This document shows positions 36,401-49,700 of a stretch of 64,000 bases of DNA, piece by piece (the first letter of the stretch is position 1; each line of letters opens with the position of its first letter). This DNA is from Zeus faber. Taxonomy: Eukaryota > Chordata > Actinopteri > Zeiformes > Zeidae. A program made the translations under genes and the position numbers. Below the pieces are notes generated by a model. That model was given only the letters and a program-made list of their open reading frames with translations, had not been told where the DNA came from and did not search any database. The stretch covers positions 682,001-746,000 of the forward strand of contig OY482861.1 in assembly GCA_960531495.1 (NCBI GenBank). Direction: 5' to 3'.

Positions 36401-37290
36401 TGGGACAGGTGACCGACCACAAAGGGAACTTTGATATAGGGAATGTACTTTGGGAATTAGACAGATGGAAGGTGCAATACAGGGAAAAACTGATTGTCTC
36501 TTTCGGGGAAAAATTTGATCAAAGCCTACGACCTGAGTGGCGAGGCATGCTCAAAGAGAAAGGACCCAAGGTGCAGGATGATGCCCTGAACTTCCTCCTG
36601 TGCCTTAGAGGGAAATTCCCCACCATCCAATCAGTGAAAACCAGAGACTGGTATAGATTACTCATTTCAAAGATTGTGACAATTCCAGCTTCAGAAAAGG
36701 CCTGGTCAAGGATATTTCCTGGCTATTCAATTAGAAATATATGGAACAACATGGAAATCCCTTTTGCCACATCAGCCATCTTCCACCTGGATTTCAAGAT
36801 AAGGCACAGGAGGATTTTTACTGGCATCATCCTGCATCAAATACACAAAGACTTGCACAAGAGGGAGTGTGCGGTCTGCATGGAAGAAGCAGAAGACATT
36901 GAGCACCTGTTCCTTAGGTGCACGGCCCTCACGAACTATAGGGAGAGGGTCAAGAGCCTACTGGTGGAACATTGTGGCCTTAGGAGACTAACAGGGCTTA
37001 CATGGGACTGGGCCTACATGTTTGGCCCCCCCCCCAAAACAAAGAGTCCAACGGAAAACTTACTGATAAACACTGTGCTGGCATTTGCCAGGCGCGCAAC
37101 ATGGACAAGAAGGAACTTGGCACTATATGAGGGTAGAGACGTAAGCATACAAAGCCTCTTTGGAAACTCACTAAAAGCCCACCTATCGTTGGTATATGGA
37201 GGAAACAAAGACCTTTTTGTAAGCCAATTCATGCAACAAACTACCCTACTCCAGGAAACTGAATGCCACTCTCTCTCCTTCGCATTCTGA
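33496..37290 (+). CDS. ORF2: LINE ORF2 protein (APE endonuclease and reverse transcriptase), copy 2
   Basis: Predicted 1264 aa, apparently identical in protein sequence to copy 1; the one nucleotide change I notice (35313, TTT to TTC, Phe) is silent. Endonuclease (N8, E34, D134, SDH 221-223), reverse transcriptase (D586, YADD 687-690) and C-terminal CCHC (1125-1142) are all present. The A10 and C10 tracts have the same length as in copy 1. Two intact copies this similar mean sequence alone cannot tell which is parental. Confidence 0.95.
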   Translation: MISFTSLNANGLRSKSKIDSVLQTLNSDVVCLQETWWDQEHHDYVANQRNKQVFSNHGSARSCGVAIISKIALGMSAEEIYKDDQGRVLIVDFSLNKQRYRIINIYAPNNENHRKQFFIELKKWYGNNVIITGDFNVALTKMDVSVNNTFKSDASRTTLMNLINHHNLVEMWRISNPLKRDFSRRQIVKGVLKQSRIDLCLASSSIIRDINKIKYEFNSWSDHASLYWQLGDDGRPRGGGIWCFNASLLEDQTFKKKIRNLLSNITDELAVEGNYIKSWDDVKRRIKRACINYSKEKGWREGMEERTLRDLLAKEITLLDHDPDRSCAKFEEYEAKLHSFEKKRCIGAAVRSRFKNITDGEKCTAFFLGLEKKNQNKARMGPIENSKGEIIVEQEDILEEIHRYYENLFTSNSSNPKQTKEILECIDREINHIDKEECDTVITLAEVELAIDGLNKNKSPGPDGISTEFYQCFKAQLAPLLLKLYASIRVNQTTPDSLTKGIITIVFKNKGCRNQLKNYRPISLLNSDYKILAKILANRLKAVIGSIISNTQTYSIPGRDITDSINTIRDTVKTMTMQRGLLLGVDLEKAFDRVEHPFLWSVMEKFGFGAKFIDWIKVLYRSASSRVKCNGLLTRDIRIERSVRQGCPLSALLYTLVAEPLALLILKDKNIKGILTPNGNKTKIVQYADDINIMVSDGDSIDHVFKHLGAYEKASGARINKEKSAIMFCGKNQKTINKWGLKETTGCREILGVYIGKDESEARDKTWKSVIIKIQCTLNLWRARGLSLKGKVIVSNALVLSKINHALGTCELPDWALNSLNGEISSFLWKGKGNMIAHRTLIANKREGGLGLIDIGAKRDALRVKLIGKFLDSTRQYPWEDALAGYLAEFGERSKYNLCTHYPRKTYSGLPGFYQEVLEAWGRILPHLRPECSKKEHVLQLPFLSNPCFTYNGRNLVSSHLTAAGLTRVGQVTDHKGNFDIGNVLWELDRWKVQYREKLIVSFGEKFDQSLRPEWRGMLKEKGPKVQDDALNFLLCLRGKFPTIQSVKTRDWYRLLISKIVTIPASEKAWSRIFPGYSIRNIWNNMEIPFATSAIFHLDFKIRHRRIFTGIILHQIHKDLHKRECAVCMEEAEDIEHLFLRCTALTNYRERVKSLLVEHCGLRRLTGLTWDWAYMFGPPPKTKSPTENLLINTVLAFARRATWTRRNLALYEGRDVSIQSLFGNSLKAHLSLVYGGNKDLFVSQFMQQTTLLQETECHSLSFAF

Positions 37291-37388
37291 TAGGATAGAG
37301 AATGGGAGAAAAAGGGAAAACATGTATTTCCCAAGTGTTTAAAAATGTTTTCTTGGCATAATTGTTACTGTTGATGATTCTGTATTTT

Positions 37389-37419
<31 letters not shown>
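37291..37419 (+). other. LINE copy 2 3'UTR and poly(A) tail
   Basis: Same 3'UTR as copy 1, including AACATGTATTT (37319-37329). The end reads TATATT before 25 A's (37395-37419), against TATATA in copy 1. The tail runs directly into CATGTATTTGTCGAG of the satellite, without a duplicated target sequence. Confidence 0.85.
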
Positions 37420-40400
37420 CATGTATTTGTCGAGTTATGATCATTTTCATCATTATGTGTACATGTGGGAAAAAACGCATTTTCAGCCGATTTAAACGTC
37501 GAAAAGGGGAATTGCTTGAACGCTTCAGTCAGTACTCTGTGTGACAGTGTCAGACAGTTTAAATACAATGGTGAACTAGTATATGCTGCTAAAGCGTTGT
37601 TTGTCAACCAGTTTTAGGCCCATCTAACATGTATTTGTGGAGTTATGATCATTTTCATCATTGTGGGAAAAAACGCATTTTCAGCCGATTTAAACGTCGA
37701 AAAGGGGAATTGGTTAAACGCTTCAGTCATTACTCTGTGTGACAGTGTCAGACAGTTTAAATACAATGGTGAACTAGTATATGCTGCTAAAGTGTTGTTT
37801 GTCAACCAGTTTTAGGCCCATGTAAAATGTATTTGTCGAGTTATGATTATTTTCATCATTGTGTGCACATGTGGGAAAAAACGCATTTTCAGCCGATTTA
37901 AACGTCGAAAAGGAGAATTGGTTAAACGCTTCAGTCATTACTCTGTGTGACAGTGTCAGACAGTTTAAATACAATGGTGATCTAGTATATGCTGCTAAAG
38001 CGTTGTTTGTCAAACAGTTTTAGGCCCATACAACATGTATTTGTCGAGGTATGAGCATTTTCAGAACATTGGACGGTTTGCTGTCTAGCTGAATTAGAGA
38101 AACACCGAACCATTGTCTCTTCAGAGGTGAATGATTCAGAATGCTGCAGTACAGCATAGAAATTTTATTAATATGATGAACTATTATGTGCTTCTTAAGT
38201 GTTTCTCACAGATTTCTAGGCCCATCTAACATGTATTTGTGGAGTTATGATCATTTTCATCATTGTGTGCACTTGTGGGAAAAAACGCATTTTCAGCCGA
38301 TTTAAACGTCGAAAAGGGGAATTGGTTAAACGCTTCAGTCATTACTCTGTGTGACAGTGTCAGACAGTTTAAATACATTGGTTAACTAGTATATGCTGCT
38401 AAAGTGTTGTTTGTCAACCAGTTTTAGGCCCATCTAACATGTATTTGTCGAGTTATGATCATTTTCATCATTATGTGTACATGTGGGAAAAAACGCATTT
38501 TCAGCCGATTTAAACGTCGAAAAGGGGAATTGCTTGAACGCTTCAGTCAGTACTCTGTGTGACAGTGTCAGACAGTTTAAATACAATGGTGAACTAGTAT
38601 ATGCTGCTAAAGCGTTGTTTGTCAACCAGTTTTAGGCCCATCTAACATGTATTTGTGGAGTTATGATCATTTTCATCATTGTGGGAAAAAACGCATTTTC
38701 AGCCGATTTAAACGTCGAAAAGGGGAATTGGTTAAACGCTTCAGTCATTACTCTGTGTGACAGTGTCAGACAGTTTAAATACAATGGTGAACTAGTATAT
38801 GCTGCTAAATTGTTGTTTGTCAAACAGTTTTAGGCCCATGTAAAATGTATTTGTCGAGTTATGATTATTTTCATCATTGTGTGCACATGTGGGAAAAAAC
38901 GCATTTTCAGCCGATTTAAACGTCGAAAAGGGGAATTGGTTAAACGCTTCAGTCATTACTCTGTGTGACAGTGTCAGACAGTTTAAATACAATGGTGAAC
39001 TAGTATATGCTGCTAAAGTGTTGTTTGTCAACCAGTTTTAGGCCCATGTAAAATGTATTTGTCGAGTTATGATTATTTTCATCATTGTGTGCACATGTGG
39101 GAAAAAACGCATTTTCAGCCGATTTAAACGTCGAAAAGGAGAATTGGTTAAACGCTTCAGTCATTACTCTGTGTGACAGTGTCAGACAGTTTAAATACAA
39201 TGGTGAACTAGTATATGCTGCTAAAGCGTTGTTTGTCAAACAGTTTTAGGCCCATACAACATGTATTTGTCGAGGTATGAGCATTTTCAGAACATTGGAC
39301 GGTTTGCTGTCTAGCTGAATTAGAGAAACACCGAACCATTGTCTCTTCAGAGGTGAATGATTCAGAATGCTGCAGTACAGCATAGAAATTTTATTAATAT
39401 GATGAACTATTATGTGCTTCTTAAGTGTTTCTCACAGATTTCTAGGCCCATCTAACATGTATTTGTGGAGTTATGATCATTTTCATCATTGTGTGCACAT
39501 GTGGGAAAAAACGCATTTTCAGCCGATTTAAACGTCGAAAAGGGGAATTGGTTAAACGCTTCAGTCATTACTCTGTGTGACAGTGTCAGACAGTTTAAAT
39601 ACATTGGTGAACTAGTATATGCTGCTAAAGTGTTGTTTGTCAACCAGTTTTAGGCCCATCTAACATGTATTTGTCGAGTTATGATCATTTTCATCATTAT
39701 GTGTACATGTGGGAAAAAACGCATTTTCAGCCGATTTAAACGTCGAAAAGGGGAATTGCTTAAACGCTTCAGTCATTTCTCTGTGTGACAGTGTCAGACA
39801 GTTTAAATACAATGGTGAACTAGTATATGCTGCTAAAGCGTTGTTTGTCAAACAGTTTTAGGCCCATACAACATGTATTTGTCGAGGTATGAGCATTTTC
39901 AGAACATTGGACGGTTTGCTGTCTAGCTGAATTAGAGAAACACCGAACCATTGTCTATTCAGAGGTGAATGATTCAGAATGCTGTAGTAGAGCATAGAAA
40001 TTTTATTAATATGATGAACTATTATGTGCTTCCTAAGTTTTTCTCTCAGATTTCTATGCCCATCTAACATGTATTTGTGGAGTTAGGATCATTTTCATCA
40101 TAGTGTGCACATGTGGGAAAAAACGCATTTTCAGCCGATTTAAACGTCGAAAAGGGGAATTGGTTAAACGCTTCAGTCATTACTCTGTGTGACAGTGTCA
40201 GACAGTTTAAATACAATGGTGAACTAGTATATGCTGCTAAAGTGTTGTTTGTCAACCAGTTTTAGGCCCATCTAACATGTATTTGTCGAGTTATGATCAT
40301 TTTCATCATTATGTGTACATGTGGGAAAAAACGCATTTTCAGCCGATTTAAACGTCGAAAAGGGGAATTGCTTGAACGCTTCAGTCAGTACTCTGTGTGA

Positions 40401-43400
40401 CAGTGTCAGACAGTTTAAATACAATGGTGAACTAGTATATGCTGCTAAAGCGTTGTTTGTCAAACAGTTTTAGGCCCATACAACATGTATTTGTCGAGGT
40501 ATGAGCATTTTCAGAACATTGGACGGTTTGCTGTCTAGCTGAATTAGAGAAACACCGAACCATTGTCTCTTCAGAGGTGAATGATTCAGAATGCTGCAGT
40601 ACAGCATTGAAATTTAATTAATATGATGAACTATTATGTGCTTCCTAAGTTTTTCTCTCAGATTTCTATGCCCATCTAACATGTATTTCTGGAGTTATGA
40701 TCATTTTCAGAACTTGTGACGGTTTGCTGTCTAGCTGAATTAGAGAAACACCGAACCATTGTCTCTTCAGAGGTGAATGATTCAGAATGCTGCAGTACAG
40801 CATAGAAATTTTATTAATATGATGAGCTATTATGTGCTTCTTAAGTGTTTCTCACAGATTTCTAGGCCCATCTAACATGTATTTGTGGAGTTATGATCAT
40901 TTTCATCATTGTGTGCACATGTGGGAAAAAACGCATTTTCAGCCGATTTAAACGTCGAAAAGGGGAATTGGTTAAACGCTTCAGTCATTACTCTGTGTGA
41001 CAGTGTCAGACAGTTTAAATACAATGGTGAACTAGTATATGCTGCTAAAGTGTTGTTTGTCAACCAGTTTTAGGCCCATCTAACATGTATTTGTCGAGTT
41101 ATGATCATTTTCATCATTATGTGTACATGTGGGAAAAAACGCATTTTCAGCCGATTTAAACGTCGAAAAGGGGAATTGCTTGAACGCTTCAGTCAGTACT
41201 CTGTGTGACAGTGTCAGACAGTTTAAATACAATGGTGAACTAGTAGATGCTGCTAAAGCGTTGTTTGTCAACCAGTTTTAGGCCCATCTAACATGTATTT
41301 GTGGAGTTATGATCATTTTCATCATTGTGGGAAAAAACGCATTTTCAGCCGATTTAAACGTCGAAAAGGGGAATTGGTTAAACGCTTCAGTCATTACTCT
41401 GTGTGACAGTGTCAGACAGTTTAAATACAATGGTGAACTAGTATATGCTGCTAAAGTGTTGTTTGTCAACCAGTTTTAGGCCCATGTAAAATGTATTTGT
41501 CGAGTTATGATTATTTTCATCATTGTGTGCACATGTGGGAAAAAACGCATTTTCAGCCGATTTAAACGTCGAAAAGGAGAATTGGTTAAACGCTTCAGTC
41601 ATTACTCTGTGTGACAGTGTCAGACAGTTTAAATACAATGGTGATCTAGTATATGCTGCTAAAGCGTTGTTTGTCAAACAGTTTTAGGCCCATACAAAAT
41701 GTATTTGTCGAGGTATGAGCATTTTCAGAACATTGGACGGTTTGCTGTCTAGCTGAATTAGAGAAACACCGAACCATTGTCTCTTCAGAGGTGAATGATT
41801 CAGAATGCTGCAGTACAGCATAGAAATTTTATTAATATGATGAACTATTATGTGCTTCTTAAGTGTTTCTCACAGATTTCTAGGCCCATCTAATATGTAT
41901 TTGTGGAGTTATGATCATTTTCATCATTGTGTGCACATGTGGGAAAAAACGCATTTTCAGCCGATTTAAACGTCGAAAAGGGGAATTGGTTAAACGCTTC
42001 AGTCATTACTCTGTGTGACAGTGTCAGACAGTTTAAATACATTGGTGAACTAGTATATGCTGCTAAAGTGTTGTTTGTCAACCAGTTTTAGGCCCATCTA
42101 ACATGTATTTGTCGAGTTATGATCATTTTCATCATTATGTGTACATGTGGGAAAAAACGCTTTTTCAGCCGATTTAAACGTCGAAAAGGGGAATTGCTTG
42201 AACGCTTCAGTCAGTACTCTGTGTGACAGTGTCAGACAGTTTAAATACAATGGTGAACTAGTATATGCTGCTAAAGCGTTGTTTGTCAACCAGTTTTAGG
42301 CCCATCTAACATGTATTTGTGGAGTTATGATCATTTTCATCATTGTGGGAAAAAATGCATTTTCAGCCGATTTAAACGTCGAAAAGGGGAATTGGTTAAA
42401 CGCTTCAGTCATTACTCTGTGTGACAGTGTCAGACAGTTTAAATACAATGGTGAACTAGTATATGCTGCTAAATTGTTGTTTGTCAAACAGTTTTAGGCC
42501 CATGTAAAATGTATTTGTCGAGTTATGATTATTTTCATCATTGTGTGCACATGTGGGAAAAAACGCATTTTCAGCCGATTTAAACGTCGAAAAGGGGAAT
42601 TGGTTAAACGCTTCAGTCATTACTCTGTGTGACAGTGTCAGACAGTTTAAATACAATGGTGAACTAGTATATGCTGCTAAAGTGTTGTTTGTCAACCAGT
42701 TTTAGGCCCATGTAAAATGTATTTGTCGAGTTATGATTATTTTCATCATTGTGTGCACATGTGGGAAAAAACGCATTTTCAGCCGATTTAAACGTCGAAA
42801 AGGAGAATTGGTTAAACGCTTCAGTCATTACTCTGTGTGACAGTGTCAGACAGTTTAAATACAATGGTGAACTAGTATATGCTGCTAAAGCGTTGTTTGT
42901 CAAACAGTTTTAGGCCCATACAACATGTATTTGTCGAGGTATGAGCATTTTCAGAACATTGGACGGTTTGCTGTCTAGCTGAATTAGAGAAACACCGAAC
43001 CATTGTCTCTTCAGAGGTGAATGATTCAGAATGCTGCAGTACAGCATTGAAATTTAATTAATATGATGAACTATTATGTGCTTCCTAAGTTTTTCTCTCA
43101 GATTTCTATGCCCATCTAACATGTATTTCTGGAGTTATGATCATTTTCAGAACTTATGACGGTTTGCTGTCTAGCTGAATTAGAGAAACACCGAACCATT
43201 GTCTCTTCAGAGGTGAATGATTCAGAATGCTGCAGTACAGCATAGAAATTTAATTAATATGATGAACTATTATGTGCTTCTTAAGTGTTTCTCACAGATT
43301 TCTAGGCCCATCTAACATGTATTTGTGGAGTTATGATCATTTTCATCATTGTGTGCACATGTGGGAAAAAACGCATTTTCAGCCGATTTAAACGTCGAAA

Positions 43401-43727
43401 AGGGGAATTGCTTGAACGCTTCAGTCAGTACTCTGTGTGACAGTGTCAGACAGTTTAAATACAATGGTGAACTAGTATATGCTGCTAAAGCGTTGTTTGT
43501 CAAACAGTTTTAGGCCCATCTAACATGTATTTGTGGAGTTATGATCATTTTCATCATTGTGTGCACATGTGGGAAAAAACGCATTTTCAGCCGATTTAAA
43601 CGTCGAAAAGGGGAATTGGTTAAACGCTTCAGTCATTACTCTGTGTGACAGTGTCAGACAGTTTAAATACAATGGTGAACTAGTATATGCTGCTAAAGCG
43701 TTGTTTGTCAAACAGTTTTAGGCCCAT
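37420..43727. repeat. A/B satellite array right of LINE copy 2
   Basis: No gene. Order is A a A B AAaAA B AA B AA BB AAaA B AAaAA BB AA. The part to about 41440 is the counterpart of 23058-26880 plus the one extra short A at 37624-37821. From 41486 the order departs from copy 1, which sets the right edge of the duplicated unit. Private changes include CACTTGTGGG and GGTTAACTAG in the A at 38226 and TAGATGCTG in the A at 41080. Short A monomers start at 37624, 38642, 41288 and 42306. Confidence 0.94.
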
Positions 43728-46700
43728 ACAACATGTATTTGTCGAGGTATGAGCATTTTCAGAACATTGGACGGTTTGCTGTCTAGCTGAATTAGAGAAA
43801 CACCGAACCATTGTCTATTCAGAGGTGAATGATTCAGAATGCTGTAGTAGAGCATAGAAATTTTATTAATATGATGAACTATTATGTGCTTCCTAAGTTT
43901 TTCTCTCAGATTTCTATGCCCATCTAACATGTATTTGTGGAGTTAGGATCATTTTCATCATTGTGTGCACATGTGGGAAAAAACGCATTTTCAGCCGATT
44001 TAAACGTCGAAAAGGGGAATTGGTTAAACGCTTCAGTCATTACTCTGTGTGACAGTGTCAGACAGTTTAAATACAATGGTGAACTAGTATATGCTGCTAA
44101 AGTGTTGTTTGTCAACCAGTTTTAGGCCCATCTAACATGTATTTGTCGAGTTATGATCATTTTCATCATTATGTGTACATGTGGGAAAAAACGCATTTTC
44201 AGCCGATTTAAACGTCGAAAAGGGGAATTGCTTGAACGCTTCAGTCAGTACTCTGTGTGACAGTGTCAGACAGTTTAAATACAATGGTGAACTAGTATAT
44301 GCTGCTAAAGCGTTGTTTGTCAAACAGTTTTAGGCCCATACAACATGTATTTGTCGAGGTATGAGCATTTTCAGAACATTGGACGGTTTGCTGTCTAGCT
44401 GAATTAGAGAAACACCGAACCATTGTCTCTTCAGAGGTGAATGATTCAGAATGCTGCAGTACAGCATTGAAATTTAATTAATGTGATGAACTATTATGTG
44501 CTTCCTAAGTTTTTCTCTCAGATTTCTATGCCCATCTAACATGTATTTCTGGAGTTATGATCATTTTCAGAACTTGTGACGGTTTGCTGTCTAGCTGAAT
44601 TAGAGAAACACCGAACCATTGTCTCTTCAGAGGTGAATGATTCAGAATGCTGCAGTACAGCATAGAAATTTTATTAATATGATGAACTATTATGTGCTTC
44701 TTAAGTGTTTCTCACAGATTTCTAGGCCCATCTAACATGTATTTGTGGAGTTATGATCATTTTCATCATTGTGTGCACATGTGGGAAAAAACGCATTTTC
44801 AGCCGATTTAAACGTCGAAAAGGGGAATTGGTTAAACGCTTCAGTCATTACTCTGTGTGACAGTGTCAGACAGTTTAAATACAATGGTGAACTAGTATAT
44901 GCTGCTAAAGCGTTGTTTGTCAAACAGTTTTAGGCCCATCTAACATGTATTTGTCGAGGTATGAGCATTTTCAGAACATTGGACGGTTTGCTGTCTAGCT
45001 GAATTAGAGAAACACCGAACCTTTGTCTCTTCAGAGGTGAATGATTCAGAATGCTGCAGTACAGCATTGAAATTTAATTAATGTGATGAACTATTATGTG
45101 CTTCCTAAGTTTTTCTCTCAGATTTCTATGCCCATCTAACATGTATTTCTGGAGTTATGATCATTTTCAGAACTTGTGACGGTTTGCTGTCTAGCTGATT
45201 TAGAGAAACACCGAACCATTGTCTCTTCAGAGGTGAATGATTCAGAATGCTGCAGTACAGTATAGAAATTTTATTAATATGATGAACTATTATGTGCTAC
45301 CTAAGTTTTTCTCTCAGATTTCTATGCCCATCTAACATGTATTTGTGGAGTTAGGATCATTTTCATCATAGTGTGCACATGTGGGAAAAAACGCATTTTC
45401 AGCCGATTTAAACGTCGAAAAGGGGAATTGGTTAAACGCTTCAGTCATTACTCTGTGTGACAGTGTCAGACAGATTAAATACAATGGTGAACTAGTATAT
45501 GCTGCTAAAGTGTTGTTTGTCAACCAGTTTTAGGCCCATCTAACATGTATTTGTGGAGTTAGGATCATTTTCATCATAGTGTGCACATGTGGGAAAAAAC
45601 GCATTTTCAGCCGATTTAAACGTCAAAAAGGGGAATTGGTTAAACGCTTCAGTCATTACTCTGTGTGACAGTGTCAGACAGTTTAAATACAATGGTGAAC
45701 TAGTATATGCTGCTAAAGTGTTGTTTGTCAACCAGTTTTAGGCCCATCTAACATGTATTTGTCGAGTTATGATCATTTTCATCATTATGTGTACATGTGG
45801 GAAAAAACGCATTTTCAGCCGATTTAAACGTCGAAAAGGGGAATTGCTTGAACGCTTCAGTCAGTACTCTGTGTGACAGTGTCAGACAGTTTAAATACAA
45901 TGGTGAACTAGTATATGCTGCTAAAGCGTTGTTTGTCAACCAGTTTTAGGCCCATCTAACATGTATTTGTGGAGTTATGATCATTTTCATCATTGTGGGA
46001 AAAAACGCATTTTCAGCCGATTTAAACGTCGAAAAGGGGAATTGGTTAAACGCTTCAGTCATTACTCTGTGTGACAGTGTCAGACAGTTTAAATACAATG
46101 GTGAACTAGTATATACTGCTAAAGTGTTGTTTGTCAACCAGTTTTAGGCCCATGTAAAATGTATTTGTCGAGTTATGATTATTTTCATCATTGTGTGCAC
46201 ATGTGGGAAAAAACGCATTTTCAGCCGATTTAAACGTCGAAAAGGAGAATTGGTTAAACGCTTCAGTCATTACTCTGTGTGACAGTGTCAGACAGTTTAA
46301 ATACAATGGTGATCTAGTATATGCTGCTAAAGCGTTGTTTGTCAAACAGTTTTAGGCCCATACAACATGTATTTGTCGAGGTATGAGCATTTTCAGAACA
46401 TTGGACGGTTTGCTGTCTAGCTGAATTAGAGAAACACCGAACCATTGTCTCTTCAGAGGTGAATGATTCAGAATGCTGCAGTACAGCATGGAAATTTTAT
46501 TAATATGATGAACTATTATGTGCTTCTTAAGTGTTTCTCACAGATTTCTAGGCCCATCTAACATGTATTTGTGGAGTTATGATCATTTTCATCATTGTGT
46601 GCACATGTGGGAAAAAACGCATTTTCAGCCGATTTAAACGTCGAAAAGGGGAATTGGTTAAACGCTTCAGTCATTACTCTGTGTGACAGTGTCAGACAGT

Positions 46701-49700
46701 TTAAATACATGGGTGAACTAGTATATGCTGCTAAAGTGTTGTTTGTCAACCAGTTTTAGGCCCATCTAACATGTATTTGTCGAGTTATGATCATTTTCAT
46801 CATTATGTGTACATGTGGGAAAAAACGCATTTTCAGCCGATTTAAACGTCGAAAAGGGGAATTGCTTGAACGCTTCAGTCAGTACTCTGTGTGACAGTGT
46901 CAGACAGTTTAAATACAATGGTGAACTAGTATATGCTGCTAAAGCGTTGTTTGTCAACCAGTTTTAGGCCCATCTAACATGTATTTGTGGAGTTATGATC
47001 ATTTTCATCATTGTGGGAAAAAACGCATTTTCAGCCGATTTAAACGTCGAAAAGGGGAATTGGTTAAACGCTTCAGTCATTACTCTGTGTGACAGTGTCA
47101 GACAGTTTAAATACAATGGTGAACTAGTATATGCTGCTAAATTGTTGTTTGTCAAACAGTTTTAGGCCCATGTAAAATGTATTTGTCGAGTTATGATTAT
47201 TTTCATCATTGTGTGCACATGTGGGAAAAAACGCATTTTCAGCCGATTTAAACGTCGAAAAGGAGAATTGGTTAAACGCTTCAGTCATTACTCTGTGTGA
47301 CAGTGTCAGACAGTTTAAATACAATGGTGAACTAGTATATGCTGCTAAAGCGTTGTTTGTCAAACAGTTTTAGGCCCATACAACATGTATTTGTCGAGGT
47401 ATGAGCATTTTCAGAACATTGGACGGTTTGCTGTCTAGCTGAATTAGAGAAACACCGAACCATTGTCTCTTCAGAGGTGAATGATTCAGAATGCTGCAGT
47501 ACAGCATAGAAATTTTATTAATATGATGAACTATTATGTGCTTCTTAAGTGTTTCTCACAGATTTCTAGGCCCATCTAACATGTATTTGTGGAGTTATGA
47601 TCATTTTCATCATTGTGTGCACATGTGGGAAAAAACGCATTTTCAGCCGATTTAAACGTCGAAAAGGGGAATTGCTTAAACGCTTCAGTCATTTCTCTGT
47701 GTGACAGTGTCAGACAGTTTAAATACAATGGTGAACTAGTATATGCTGCTAAAGCGTTGTTTGTCAAACAGTTTTAGGCCCATACAACATTGTATTTGAC
47801 GAGGTAAGAGCATTTTCAGAACATTGGACGGTTTGCTGTCTAGCTGAATTAGAGAAACACCGAACCATTGTCTCTTCAGAGGTGAATGATTCAGAATGCT
47901 GCAGTACAGCATAGAAATTTTATTAATATGATGAACTATTATGTGCTTCTTAAGTGTTTCTCACAGATTTCTAGGCCCATCTAACATGTATTAGTGGAGT
48001 TATGATCATTTTCATCATTGTGTGCACATGTGGGAAAAAACGCATTTTCAGCCGATTTAAACGTCGAAAAGGGGAATTGGTTAAACGCTTCAGTCATTAC
48101 TCTGTGTGACAGTGTCAGACAGTTTAAATACAATGGTGAACTAGTATATGCTGCTAAAGTGTTGTTTGTCAACCAGTTTTAGGCCCATCTAACATGTATT
48201 TGTCGAGTTATGATCATTTTCATCATTATGTGTACATGTGGGAAAAAACGCATTTTCAGCCGATTTAAACGTCGAAAAGGGGAATTGGTTAAACGCTTCA
48301 GTCATTACTCTGTGTGACAGTGTCAGACAGTTTAAATACAATGGTGAACTAGTATATGCTGCTAAAGCGTTGTTTGTCAAACAGTTTTAGGCCCATACAA
48401 CATGTATTTCTGGAGTTATGATCATTTTCAGAACATTGGACGGTTTGCTGTCTAGCTGAATTAGAGAAACACCGAACCATTGTCTCTTCAGAGGTGAATG
48501 ATTCAGAATGCTGCAGTACAGCATAGAAATTTTATTAATATGATGAACTATTATGTGCTTCTTAAGTGTTTCTCACAGATTTCTAGGCCCATCTAACATG
48601 TATTTGTGGAGTTATGATCATTTTCATCATTGTGTGCACATGTGGGAAAAAACGCATTTTCAGCCGATTTAAACGTCGAAAAGGGGAATGGCTTGAACGC
48701 TTCAGTCAGTACTCTGTGTGACAGTGTCAGACAGTTTAAATACAATGGTGAACTAGTATATGCTGCTAAAGCGTTGTTTGTCAAACAGTTTTAGGCCCAT
48801 CTAACATGTATTTGTGGAGTTATGATCATTTTCATCATTGTGTGCACATGTGGGAAAAAACGCATTTTCAGCCGATTTAAACGTCGAAAAGGGGAATTGG
48901 TTAAACGCTTCAGTCATTACTCTATGTGACAGTGTCAGACAGTTTAAATACAATGGTGAACTAGTATATGCTGCTAAAGCGTTGTTTGTCAAACAGTTTT
49001 AGGCCCATACAACATGTATTTGTCGAGGTATGAGCATTTTCAGAACATTGGACGGTTTGCTGTCTAGCTGAATTAGAGAAACACCGAACCATTGTCTATT
49101 CAGAGGTGAATGATTCAGAATGCTGTAGTAGAGCATAGAAATTTTATTAATATGATGAACTATTATGTGCTTCCTAAGTTTTTCTCTCAGATTTCTATGC
49201 CCATCTAACATGTATTTGTGGAGTTAGGATCATTTTCATCATAGTGTGCACATGTGGGAAAAAACGCATTTTCAGCCGATTTAAACGTCGAAAAGGGGAA
49301 TTGGTTAAACGCTTCAGTCATTACTCTGTGTGACAGTGTCAGACAGTTTAAATACAATGGTGAACTAGTATATGCTGCTAAAGTGTTGTTTGTCAACCAG
49401 TTTTAGGCCCATCTAACATGTATTTCTGGAGTTATGATCATTTTCAGAACTTGTGACGGTTTGCTGTCTAGCTGAATTAGAGAAACACCGAACCATTGTC
49501 TCTTCAGAGGTGAATGATTCAGAATGCTGCAGTACAGCATAGAAATTTTATTAATATGATGAACTATTATGTGCTTCTTAAGTGTTTCTCACAGATTTCT
49601 AGGCCCATCTAACATGTATTTGTGGAGTTATGATCATTTTCATCATTGTGTGCACATGTGGGAAAAAACGCATTTTCAGCCGATTTAAACGTCGAAAAGG

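Larger units (their letters stand above)
31985..37419 (+). mobile_element. Full-length Tx1-like (L1 superfamily) LINE, copy 2
   Basis: Same structure and insertion junctions as copy 1, at an offset of 14360-14362 bp. Differences I can see: one more C in the 5'UTR poly-C tract (11 against 10), G to A giving Asn3 in ORF1, a silent TTT to TTC at 35313 in ORF2, and an extra T before the poly(A). That is about four changes in 5.4 kb. Together with identical flanks this points to a very recent duplication of one inserted element, or to conversion between copies. Both protein frames are open and the motifs are intact. Confidence 0.93.

Noticed and set aside
17625-37419. Two independent LINE insertions into the same site
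   Set aside because: Shared private mutations in the flanking satellite and near-identity of the elements favour duplication of a single insertion.
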